The position numbers and the translations under genes were made by a program. Under the pieces are notes generated by a model. That model was not told the DNA's origin, made no database searches, and was given only the letters and a program-made list of their open reading frames with translations. Shown here piece by piece: positions 23,503 through 30,159 of a DNA stretch of 37,100 nt. Position 1 is the stretch's first letter. Each line of letters begins with the position of its first letter. The DNA is taken from positions 1 to 37,100 of the forward strand of contig JAUVZL010000025.1 of the NCBI GenBank assembly GCA_030602565.1, written 5' to 3'. Source of the DNA: Candidatus Stahliibacteriota bacterium. Lineage in GTDB: Bacteria > Hydrothermota > Tepidihabitantia > SM23-42.

Positions 23503-23573
23503 GTAGCGGTCGCATTCATGCGACAGCAATTTATTTTCATCAACAAATTTCTTCAATTACCTTCTTTCCTTCA
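23503..23573 (-). pseudogene. REP hairpin next to a residual methylase tail (tail x)
   Basis: A REP hairpin (GTAG at 23503, palindrome 23509-23524) abuts a short stretch, 23573-23540, that reads ERKKVIEEIC and a stop on the minus strand. This is what remains of a methylase tail, in the same tail-then-REP order as tails 1 and 2. The match is short, so the tail call is weak. Confidence 0.4.
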
Positions 23574-23646
23574 TGCGGGAGACCTTCTATCCTTCCTGCT
23601 TCCTCTCCCCTGGTGCTGTGTCCGCCCCAGGTGGAGGAGAGGATTC

Positions 23647-23748
23647 ACCCTGTGAAATAATAGTAATTGAAACTTGATAAATCCATTAATATGTTCGTTA
23701 CTGAGCGCACTGTTTTAGCACCATCAGAAATCTTGTATTTCACGGGGT
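23647..23748. mobile_element. ACCCCGT-family element, 102 bp, copy B
   Basis: Ends ACCCTGTGAAATA (23647-23659) and TATTTCACGGGGT (23736-23748) are inverted repeats with one mismatch. The interior differs from copies A and C, so the family is defined by its termini. Non-coding. Confidence 0.65.
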
Positions 23749-23785
23749 AGAGGTGAGGGGGATGAAAATATTACTGTTCGAGCCT

Positions 23786-23887
23786 GCCCCGTGAAATACG
23801 ACACTATATATTCGCAGCAAATTATTTTTTTTTGTTTAAGACCGTGTTTTTTCATACCACAAATACGTTACTATTATTTCACGGGGC
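23786..23887. mobile_element. ACCCCGT-family element, 102 bp, copy C
   Basis: Ends GCCCCGTGAAATA and TATTTCACGGGGC are perfect 13-bp inverted repeats. It is nearly identical along its length, including the flanks, to copy A at 21840-21940. Confidence 0.72.
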
Positions 23888-23920
23888 GAGTCGAGAACCT
23901 CATATAGAATACTTCCTTTT

Positions 23921-23941
23921 GTAGTCACCCGATTCATCGGG
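23921..23941. repeat. GTAG-led hairpin (divergent REP)
   Basis: GTAG at 23921-23924 followed by the perfect hairpin CCCGAT-TC-ATCGGG at 23928-23941. It resembles the GTAG hairpin at 1717 more than the main REP family. The 500 bp between 23461 and 23961 contain repeats only and no gene I can support. Confidence 0.5.
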
Positions 23942-23961
23942 CATTTTGTATGTCCCTGGAT

Positions 23962-24177
23962 TTATGCGGACGAATCTGTGGTGGAGAAAGAGAATTTTGG
24001 ATTCAGCTGTTGTAAGTATTCGTTGCTCATATCCAATAATTTTCTATATTCACCGTACAATTTCATTAGATCTGATATGCCTGCATTTTCAGCCATTTTC
24101 ATAAGTTCCTCATACTCTGTTTCTGGGTCATTCTGTATGGGTTGCGATTTATCTAAATTATTCTTAAAATCTTTCAT
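23962..24177 (-). CDS. Small hypothetical protein
   Basis: A 71-aa charged, mostly helical protein with no cysteine pattern, signal or membrane segment; I do not recognise it. GTGAGG lies upstream of the ATG at a suitable distance. It follows the 321-aa HEPN-like gene on the same strand after 180 bp, a gap that holds the plus-strand small-RNA unit. It could be a small partner (antitoxin-type) of that gene, but the order and the gap make this a guess. It is possible that the frame is not a real gene. Confidence 0.45.
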   Translation of the reverse strand: MKDFKNNLDKSQPIQNDPETEYEELMKMAENAGISDLMKLYGEYRKLLDMSNEYLQQLNPKFSFSTTDSSA

Positions 24178-24255
24178 GATTTTTGCCTCACTTTTATTTT
24201 TTATTCATTTATCTATATCAATAATAGCCACATTAAATGAACCAGAAATCACCCC

Positions 24256-24283
24256 TTGACATTTCATAAATATGCAATATAAT
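24256..24283 (+). promoter_or_regulatory. Orphan promoter of a candidate small RNA
   Basis: TTGACA at 24256-24261 and TATAAT at 24278-24283, both consensus, 16-bp spacer. It points against all neighbouring genes, towards a hairpin with a T run 40-70 bp away. Confidence 0.65.
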
Positions 24284-24289
24284 AATATA

Positions 24290-24356
24290 GTCTCATCTGC
24301 CTATGGCAGAAGGAGCTCTTTCGCCGTTTGATTTATCAGGCGGCGATTGCTTTTTA
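24290..24356 (+). ncRNA. Candidate small RNA with terminator
   Basis: A predicted transcript of about 66 nt. It has a short hairpin CTGCC-TAT-GGCAG (24297-24309), then a purine-rich AAGGAG segment, then a strong 10-bp stem-loop (24322-24345, arms beginning CGCCG and ending CGGCG) followed by five Ts at 24351-24355. Promoter, structure and terminator together make a complete small transcription unit. It ends at the stop codon of the minus-strand HEPN-like gene, so it could act on that mRNA as a 3'-end antisense RNA or on unknown targets. The AAGGAG could pair with an anti-Shine-Dalgarno or form part of the fold. Confidence 0.45.
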
Positions 24357-25322
24357 TCATGTATCTTCATATCCTTTTGTAATATCTTCTTTCCAAATCT
24401 TTTTTCTTCCATGCTTCTTGGCATATGCTAGTGATACCTCGATCCATTGTACTAAAATATCAAATCCGCTCAAAAAAATTTTTGCATTATTGATATCACC
24501 AGTGAATGATAGCTTGTGTCTTAATAGCTCTGCAAAATGTTCTAAAAAAATCAAAAGATGGGACAAGTATAAAGCAGCATACCTTTCAAACGATGCAATA
24601 TTATTTTTGACAATGTAAAAATTGTTTCTTATGAGGTATTCATAACCTTCGCTATAGATTTGAAATAATATTCCCTCTTCCGGTTGTGGAAAAACTAAAC
24701 TGTAACCACCTTTATGAACCGTTTTATTTCGAACTATGCTAATATCATCATACCATGAAGTGATTTCAACCATTTTTGCAATCTCAGAGCCAAGAGATTG
24801 ATGCCTTTTATTCCTCACATCTTTTTTCAACCATTGTTTTAATCCAGCGAACTTCTGTGGTACATTCAACCACTTTTGTATTTTACTATAATCCTGTGGT
24901 CCATTTGACCACTTATTTAGTTTAATAAGCTTTTGCAACACTCGTTTGTTAGCATGTTCGGCTATTATTTCCGCAATATAATCCATTATTGACTTTATTT
25001 CTATATGGAAAAGCGAAATGTCAGCACTAGCAAAAAACATCCACATCTTGTGTAAATAATCATCATGACAAGCTTTTTCTCTCATCCATGATAAACGAGT
25101 TATGATTGCGCCAATATTCCCTATATCTTGACTTATGTATGACGTCAGCATATTCAAACTATTTAGTCGAGCATCTCTTAATCTCTTTTTAGTCGCCTCA
25201 ATGTGAATTTCTGTACAGAGAGAGGGGAAATTACCCGCCCAAGCGTTATCTTCATGCATTAACAGTGTTTTTGTTGTCTGCAGGACCTCTGTAATATTAC
25301 AATCAGCTGTTTTACCTATCAT
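24357..25322 (-). CDS. HEPN-like accessory protein of unknown function
   Basis: A 321-aa soluble, helix-rich protein. It has an RNKTVH segment (R-x4-H, about residue 198-203), the pattern of HEPN RNases, within helices before and after; assignment to HEPN is tentative. Around residues 130-165 there are three short tandem repeats of about 14 residues, each with a KW..xPQ or QW core. GGGGGAT may be the ribosome binding site; no promoter is visible, so it may be read from upstream. Methylase tail 3 ends 25-30 bp before its ATG. A defence or toxin role is inferred from the neighbourhood only. Confidence 0.6.
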   Translation of the reverse strand: MIGKTADCNITEVLQTTKTLLMHEDNAWAGNFPSLCTEIHIEATKKRLRDARLNSLNMLTSYISQDIGNIGAIITRLSWMREKACHDDYLHKMWMFFASADISLFHIEIKSIMDYIAEIIAEHANKRVLQKLIKLNKWSNGPQDYSKIQKWLNVPQKFAGLKQWLKKDVRNKRHQSLGSEIAKMVEITSWYDDISIVRNKTVHKGGYSLVFPQPEEGILFQIYSEGYEYLIRNNFYIVKNNIASFERYAALYLSHLLIFLEHFAELLRHKLSFTGDINNAKIFLSGFDILVQWIEVSLAYAKKHGRKKIWKEDITKGYEDT

Positions 25323-25346
25323 TTCTTGATTTATCCCCCAATTAAT

Positions 25347-25491
25347 TATCCTTCAATCACCTTCCTCTCCTCTTCCGTAATCCCATACAATCTATATATC
25401 AATCTACCGGTTCCCATGTCCGTCTTTTCGATTTTTTTGGCTGATTTTTTCACTATTTTTGGTTGGTTGTTGTGTATTAAAAGCATCAACA
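25347..25491 (-). pseudogene. Methylase 3'-end fragment, tail 3
   Basis: The clear part (25425-25347) reads IEKTDMGTGRLIYRLYGIT...KVIEG and a stop. The stretch up to 25491 can be read as a decayed upstream part (VDAFN..., cf. VDVML in the intact gene), which would begin immediately after the stop codon of the SAP gene. The frame is not continuous throughout. Confidence 0.65.
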
Positions 25492-26475
25492 TCAATCAAA
25501 AACTGGAGATATGCAACATCGACATCCCAAATCGCAAGTGCATTTTTCGTAAGGTAGTTCTGGTATGTTATTCAAAGTATACTTTTTGTTCGCCATTACC
25601 TTACACTCCTCACATGAATCGTTAGCTGCAATAATCGCAATTTTTTTTATTGTTGCAATGCCTGATTTTATTGAATTGTTGATGTCATTTTTTTCTCTAA
25701 GAAATTCTACATGAAATAAGAGCATTCTTGCTGCGGTATTGTTATCGAAACGAGACTTCGTCTCAAAGTTTGTCGGAAACCATTTATCAGCAGCAGCGGC
25801 GCCATACAAATGCATCATACTTGCGCCAATTCTTAAAACCTCAGATTTATCATCATCGACGTCTGACAGGATTTTCGGTTTATTTTTAAAGATATTTGTC
25901 AGTATTTCTACATCAATTTGTTCGAGGTTGTAATTTTTCCAATCGATACCCATTCCTCTTGGAATAATTTGTGAGGCTTCAAATTTCACCATCTCACGTA
26001 TTGCTTTTACGAACTCTCGTTCTTTCAATGCATTAACGACCAAGTATTCATTTTCTTCTCTTCTCCGATTTTCCTCTTCCACATATTTTTGGGCTCGCAT
26101 TTCACCACTTGGGGAACACTTATACAATACTATCGTTAAATAGTCTTTAAACAGCTCTTGTTTAGCGTTCTTCAATAATCTGTCTATTAGTTCTTCCTTT
26201 TTTCCTGTTTGCTTTAGATCCAAGTTTTTCAGCATTTCTTTCAAATCATTTATCTTGCATTTGTTCTCCAAGACAGTCTTTAAATCAGCCTTTATGAGAT
26301 ATCCTTGATTGCGAAGCGTCTCGATTATTGAGGCTGTGGGTTGTTTTAATATGGAACACCAAAATTCCGTTTCAAATTCTTGAGGTTCTTTGAATTTTTG
26401 GAATTTGCTTAACAAAAATAGGTACTCAGGAGTTAAATCGCTATTGTTCATGTTACTGTACTCCAATGTTGCCAT
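25492..26475 (-). CDS. SAP-domain protein with MuF-like cysteine-rich C-terminus
   Basis: A 327-aa protein. Residues about 62-100 form a SAP motif (LKEMLKNLDLKQTGKKEELIDRLLKNA), a small DNA-binding helix pair. The last ~45 residues hold DSCEECKVMANKKYTL....LPYEKCTCDLGCRCC, which resembles the end of Mu gpF/SPP1 gp7-type domains found in phage head proteins and polymorphic toxins. This second assignment is tentative. No other phage gene is present, so the context favours a defence or toxin role over a prophage. The first ATG (26475) lacks a ribosome binding site; the ATG eight codons on has TTGGAG upstream and may be the true start. Confidence 0.6.
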   Translation of the reverse strand: MATLEYSNMNNSDLTPEYLFLLSKFQKFKEPQEFETEFWCSILKQPTASIIETLRNQGYLIKADLKTVLENKCKINDLKEMLKNLDLKQTGKKEELIDRLLKNAKQELFKDYLTIVLYKCSPSGEMRAQKYVEEENRRREENEYLVVNALKEREFVKAIREMVKFEASQIIPRGMGIDWKNYNLEQIDVEILTNIFKNKPKILSDVDDDKSEVLRIGASMMHLYGAAAADKWFPTNFETKSRFDNNTAARMLLFHVEFLREKNDINNSIKSGIATIKKIAIIAANDSCEECKVMANKKYTLNNIPELPYEKCTCDLGCRCCISPVFD

Positions 26476-26543
26476 AAATTTCTAAAGTTAGACCCCATTT
26501 CATATTCTTGACATCGTTTGTGGTGTTTTCTGTCTTTATTTTG

Positions 26544-26697
26544 CTGCTTCAATTATCTTCCTTTCTTCCTCCGTAATCCCATACAGTTTATACAATATTT
26601 GGTGAGCTAAGTCGAACCACCAAATCATCGATTTCTCTATCAGTTTTCTCAATTTGTTTCTGGATTTGTTCTCGTTTACTGCCATTGAAGTTAAGCA
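26544..26697 (-). pseudogene. Methylase 3'-end fragment, tail 4 (frame broken)
   Basis: Reads NFNGSKREQIQKQIEKTDREIDDLV and then, after a ~25-bp insertion with a frame change, YKLYGITEEERKIIEAAK. The insertion makes an 8-bp inverted repeat with its target (ATTTGGTG/CACCAAAT, 26595-26623). The fragment begins about 27 bp after the stop codon of the PIN gene at 26724. Confidence 0.75.
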
Positions 26698-26723
26698 GGT
26701 TTTTCACAATAATGCTTTGTTAA

Positions 26724-27260
26724 TTATCTGATAGCGATTATCTGGAGATTTTGGTCAGGAATGTTGTCAAAATCAGTATCTGTTGTTGCAATAGTGCTTA
26801 CACCATTTTCTCTTAAAATAGCCAAATGAAAAGAATCTCTCGGCATCATTGGGATATTTATTAAATTACTATAAGCATTATTTATTATCCGGCTTTCTAA
26901 ATCTAATATCTGAAACTTCTTTTTCTGTATATATTTATCTATGAATTCTTGAAAAGCATTCAACAGATTTTGGCAATCTTGGATAAAATACATATTATTT
27001 TTTAGCCAATGCTGATCAAAATCTCTTCTATATATTTTTTTGTATTCAATCTTAATGAGTGCCCACCATGATTCATCTAATGAAAGTGGTGATAAATATG
27101 CTACAGAATGATAACTAAACATCGCAAATAAAAGACTTTTTGCTTTATGGTGGAATTTGTGATTTTTCAAAAATGCTGAAAGCAAGATGTTTGAGTCAAG
27201 ATAAATCTTATCAGGAAGACTTGTTAACCTAGCTGCACCAAATAGAATTTTAGTCGCCAT
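26724..27260 (-). CDS. PIN-domain toxin-type protein
   Basis: A 178-aa PIN protein (metal-dependent RNase fold, VapC type). The acidic positions are visible: IYLDSNILLSAF at 19-30, LDESWWALIKIE in the middle, MPRDSFHLAILRENG and TTDTDFD towards the end. I use the ATG at 27260; the frame is open from a TTG four codons earlier, but ATG overlaps the upstream stop (27250) in the usual coupled way. It is the last gene of a three-gene operon, where the toxin would come after its antitoxin(s). It is followed directly by methylase tail 4. Confidence 0.8.
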   Translation of the reverse strand: MATKILFGAARLTSLPDKIYLDSNILLSAFLKNHKFHHKAKSLLFAMFSYHSVAYLSPLSLDESWWALIKIEYKKIYRRDFDQHWLKNNMYFIQDCQNLLNAFQEFIDKYIQKKKFQILDLESRIINNAYSNLINIPMMPRDSFHLAILRENGVSTIATTDTDFDNIPDQNLQIIAIR

Positions 27261-27786
27261 CAATAGAGACAAATTTCATTTCTGCAAACAACGATTCTAT
27301 GTCAATATTTTTTGGCAATGGTTCAGCTCCAACAAATTCTAAAAGTGCAAGCATCTCATTAATATCTACTTTTCTATTTTTCTTCAATATAGCCTTATAT
27401 AAATCGGGTTCCATTCTGCGTAAGTCCTTTAGAATAGATTTTAACTTTCCAACAAGTTTTTTAGGAAGGAATTTTTGCTGATTTTCTGCTTGAATTATAT
27501 CTGCAAAATTTATCTCGTTTGGTTGCTCAGAAGACACAACGAATTCTTTGAGTGGATTAATGATAATTGTTTCAGATAATAAATTGCCACTGGTGGATTC
27601 ACAAGGACTATTTGAGTAAGGGTAAGTAAGCTGCGGTAAGATGGTTTTTTGGGGGATGTAAAAACTAATTGATTTAGTTTCTTTATTGACTAAATTCTCT
27701 TCCCACCAGTTTTGTTGAATGGCTAAATCAATACCTGTCTTTCTACTTTCTTTCAACAAAGATGGTGTATCTATGGTGTTAAGCAT
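27250..27786 (-). CDS. Hypothetical protein, possible antitoxin of the PIN protein
   Basis: A 178-aa soluble protein that I do not recognise. The N-terminal half is low in structure signals (proline/serine-rich around residue 50-75), and the C-terminal ~80 residues look helical (KLVGKLKSILKDLRRMEPDLYKAILKKNRK). It overlaps the gene before it by 8 bp and the PIN gene after it by 11 bp. Position between an unknown gene and a PIN toxin suggests an antitoxin or adaptor, but no DNA-binding motif is evident. Confidence 0.65.
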   Translation of the reverse strand: MLNTIDTPSLLKESRKTGIDLAIQQNWWEENLVNKETKSISFYIPQKTILPQLTYPYSNSPCESTSGNLLSETIIINPLKEFVVSSEQPNEINFADIIQAENQQKFLPKKLVGKLKSILKDLRRMEPDLYKAILKKNRKVDINEMLALLEFVGAEPLPKNIDIESLFAEMKFVSIDGD

Positions 27787-28435
27787 TACTAACCACCTCG
27801 ATATTTTTCATTACCTTACTAAATTCAGCTTCACTGTTGTCAATGATTGATATAATTTCTTTGAAAGTAATATTGCTGATTATTTGCGTATCCAACGCTA
27901 TAGTATAGAGTCCCTTTTTATTATCTTTAATTGTGCATTGGAGATGGTATCTAAGTTTATTTTTAATAAAGGTTACTTTAATATCATTCAAATCACCAGC
28001 ATAGGTCTTAAATTCCTTCGAAAAATACGGTAAAATAGTTGACAAATCAATAAGCGGTTTATCCTTGGCAATGCAATCAGCAAAAATAACTGCACCGATG
28101 AATTCGAACTTACAATTTATATAAAAATCTTGCAGATTTGTGTAAAATTGATTGGTTAATTTCTTAAAATCGTTTAAACTAAAAAATTTAGTTTGAGAAA
28201 TGATGGTCTTAACAGGAGTAAATTTTATTTCGATTGGTGGATTTTCAGCTCGAATAGTAACACCCTCGGGTAAATCGAGAGAAATATTAAGAGGAGTTCC
28301 TGGTATATATAACTTACGACAGTTTTCAACAAATTGTCCTTTTCTATCTAAAAAAATCGGCATCATTGCATATTGCATGCCAACTGCTGCGTTTGTGATA
28401 CTATATCTTTTAATCAAACGCTTTGTTTTCTTCAT
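27779..28435 (-). CDS. Hypothetical protein, first gene of the PIN operon
   Basis: A 218-aa protein with mixed alpha/beta character and no signal or membrane segment; not recognised. It begins MKKTKRLIKRYSITNAAVG and includes the phrase GAVIFADCIAKDKPLIDLSTILPYFSKEF. The start at 28435 was chosen because the longer frame begins with a TTG (28462) that lies inside the promoter spacer, while the ATG begins six bases after the -10 box. Together with the next two genes it forms a tightly overlapping operon, so the three products probably act together. Confidence 0.65.
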   Translation of the reverse strand: MKKTKRLIKRYSITNAAVGMQYAMMPIFLDRKGQFVENCRKLYIPGTPLNISLDLPEGVTIRAENPPIEIKFTPVKTIISQTKFFSLNDFKKLTNQFYTNLQDFYINCKFEFIGAVIFADCIAKDKPLIDLSTILPYFSKEFKTYAGDLNDIKVTFIKNKLRYHLQCTIKDNKKGLYTIALDTQIISNITFKEIISIIDNSEAEFSKVMKNIEVVSNA

Positions 28436-28441
28436 ATTGTA

Positions 28442-28469
28442 ATTATATTCACTAAATGACAATTGTCAA
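28442..28469 (-). promoter_or_regulatory. Leaderless promoter of the three-gene PIN operon
   Basis: Minus strand TTGACA (28469-28464) and TATAAT (28447-28442), 16-bp spacer; ATG at 28435 after six bases. It lies within about 25 bp of the end of methylase tail 5. Confidence 0.7.
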
Positions 28470-28488
28470 CTGGTCAATTTTCACCCAC

Positions 28489-28672
28489 CCTCAATTACCT
28501 CCCTCTCTTCCTCCGTAATCCCATACAACTTATAAACCGAGATAACTACGTTATACTTATCAGTATGCATCCGCATTCATCTGTCTGAATCTAATAGTTT
28601 GAAGTGAAGTAATTATTTAAATTCCTATACTTCAAACTATCGATTTCTCTGTCCGTTTTTTTAGTTTACCTT
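28489..28672 (-). pseudogene. Methylase 3'-end fragment, tail 5 (interrupted)
   Basis: 28672-28633 reads KVKGKLKKTDREIDSL; 28537-28489 reads VYKLYGITEEEREVIEGG. Between them lies about 95 bp (28538-28632) that breaks the frame. The insert forms a perfect 12-bp inverted repeat with the target edge (ATAGTTTGAAGT at 28594-28605, ACTTCAAACTAT at 28629-28640). The fragment starts about 25 bp after the stop codon of the TPR gene. Confidence 0.75.
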
Positions 28673-28695
28673 TGACTTTGTTCATCTTCCGCAGC

Positions 28696-30021
28696 CTAAT
28701 CCGTGGCGACCATTGTTTCTTCCATTTTAGCGATTGGGTATTCCATAAACGCAGGGGTTATACTAAATTCCAATCCTGTAGGTGGGGTGAGTTCTACCTC
28801 AACTCCACCTGCTTTGAAACGAAGTAACATTGGGGATAACAACAAAAGAGCAAGAATAATTGCAAGCAACCCATACAATTGCCAGTTTATGTTTATTTCA
28901 ATTTGCCAGTTTAACTCTTTAAAAATGAATTCTATAAACGGATGTACGGAAAGAACAATCGTTTCTATTCCCAAAAGAACTGTAATAATACCACCAGCAA
29001 CTTGCTTAATAAATCTATTCAGATATTTAGGAGAGAAAAACCACCATCGCCACCATGAAGGTCGTATCCTGGAGTTCCATATATGGTCGAGGAGTTCTTT
29101 TGCCTTTGCACAATCTTTGCTAGATTTTAGCGATTCTTCAAGATTCTCCTTTGCTGAAATTAAGTCGTTAATTTTGAAATAGAGAACACCAAGCCAGTAA
29201 TATATCTCAGCCATTGTTTCATCACCATACATATCTTTAATCTTATTTTTAAAGACTTTCATTGTCCGTTGAAGGTCGAGTATAATCAGGTGTATCTGTT
29301 TCTGGTATGTAGGACTATCTTCTCTCTTTTGTTTTTCATCTTTTGGACAAATTTGCGATAATTGTAAGTATTTACAGTAAATTATCCAGAAATTTGCTGG
29401 TATACTTTGGGGACCAATTCTTTTTGCATTAATAAAGTTACTGTGAGCTTCTGTGAAATTTCCTGCACTGATTTCAATTTTACCTTTAAGCATATAAGCT
29501 TCCATAAAATTCTTGTTGATAGCAAGAACTTTATTAACCATTTTGTTGGCTGCCTTATGGGCACCAAGAAGATAGAGGAGTTCACCCTTATTATGCCAGG
29601 CTTCAGCAAATTTAGGATCAATTTTGATTGTATGTTCATATGCTTGTAATGCTTCATAATGCCTGCCGAGTTCCCCGAGGACAATCCCTTTATTATACCA
29701 GGTTTGAGTATCTTTAGGATCAATTTTGATTGCATGTTCATATGCTTGTAATGCTTCATAATGCCTGCCGAGTTCCCCGAGGACAACTCCCTTGTTATGC
29801 CAGGTTTGAGCAAATTTAGGATTGATCTTGATTGCGTTTTCAAATGCCTGTAATGCTTTCTCATGCTTGCCGAGTCGCCCAAGTGCAACTCCCTTGTTAT
29901 GCCAGGCTTCAGCAAATTTAGGATCAATTTTGATTGCGTTTTCAAATGCCTGTAATGCTTTCTTAAACTTACCCTCTTTTGCAAGTGCAACACCTTTATT
30001 ATACCATTCTTTAGCAGTCAT
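28696..30021 (-). CDS. TPR-repeat membrane protein
   Basis: A 441-aa protein. Residues about 1-170 hold five TPR repeats of 34 residues with the pattern EAWHNKGVALGxLGKHEKALQAFENAIKIDPKF; a further helical region follows to about 320. Two membrane helices come next (about 335-365 and 388-406), and a ~35-residue tail follows. The TPR part is a protein-binding scaffold that would face the cytoplasm. Two central repeats are almost identical at DNA level over 102 bp, a sign of recent duplication or gene conversion. AAGGAGG lies before the ATG; no promoter is evident. Tails 6 and 5 flank it. Confidence 0.8.
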   Translation of the reverse strand: MTAKEWYNKGVALAKEGKFKKALQAFENAIKIDPKFAEAWHNKGVALGRLGKHEKALQAFENAIKINPKFAQTWHNKGVVLGELGRHYEALQAYEHAIKIDPKDTQTWYNKGIVLGELGRHYEALQAYEHTIKIDPKFAEAWHNKGELLYLLGAHKAANKMVNKVLAINKNFMEAYMLKGKIEISAGNFTEAHSNFINAKRIGPQSIPANFWIIYCKYLQLSQICPKDEKQKREDSPTYQKQIHLIILDLQRTMKVFKNKIKDMYGDETMAEIYYWLGVLYFKINDLISAKENLEESLKSSKDCAKAKELLDHIWNSRIRPSWWRWWFFSPKYLNRFIKQVAGGIITVLLGIETIVLSVHPFIEFIFKELNWQIEININWQLYGLLAIILALLLLSPMLLRFKAGGVEVELTPPTGLEFSITPAFMEYPIAKMEETMVATD

Positions 30022-30065
30022 TTATTATTCCTCCTTGGTACGATCTTCTCTTTTTTTCATCCTTT

Positions 30066-30150
30066 TCCCTCAATCACCTCTCTCTTCTCTTCTGTAATCC
30101 CATACAATTCATATACCAAATTATCAATTTCTCTGTCCGTTTTCTCAATT
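30066..30150 (-). pseudogene. Methylase 3'-end fragment, tail 6
   Basis: An uninterrupted tail reading IEKTDREIDNLVYELYGIT...REVIEGK. It starts about 10 bp after the stop codon of the HEPN-like gene at 30160 and ends about 45 bp before the TPR gene. It is the cleanest example of the repeated unit outside the intact gene. Confidence 0.8.
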
Positions 30151-30159
30151 AATTATCAG

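Noticed and set aside
24860-24930. Diversity-generating retroelement template repeat (short repeats in the HEPN-like gene)
   Set aside because: No reverse transcriptase, no adenine-specific variation and the repeats are short tandem units within one gene.
25492-26475. Prophage remnant
   Set aside because: Only the MuF-like end of one protein recalls phage; there is no portal, terminase, capsid or integrase gene in the window.
26509-26540. Plus-strand TTGACA as a promoter
   Set aside because: No -10-like sequence lies 15-18 bp downstream.
29382-29993. 203-codon open frame overlapping the TPR gene
   Set aside because: It is a frame-shifted reading of the TPR repeats, kept open because the repeats are nearly identical; the TPR frame has clear protein-family sense.
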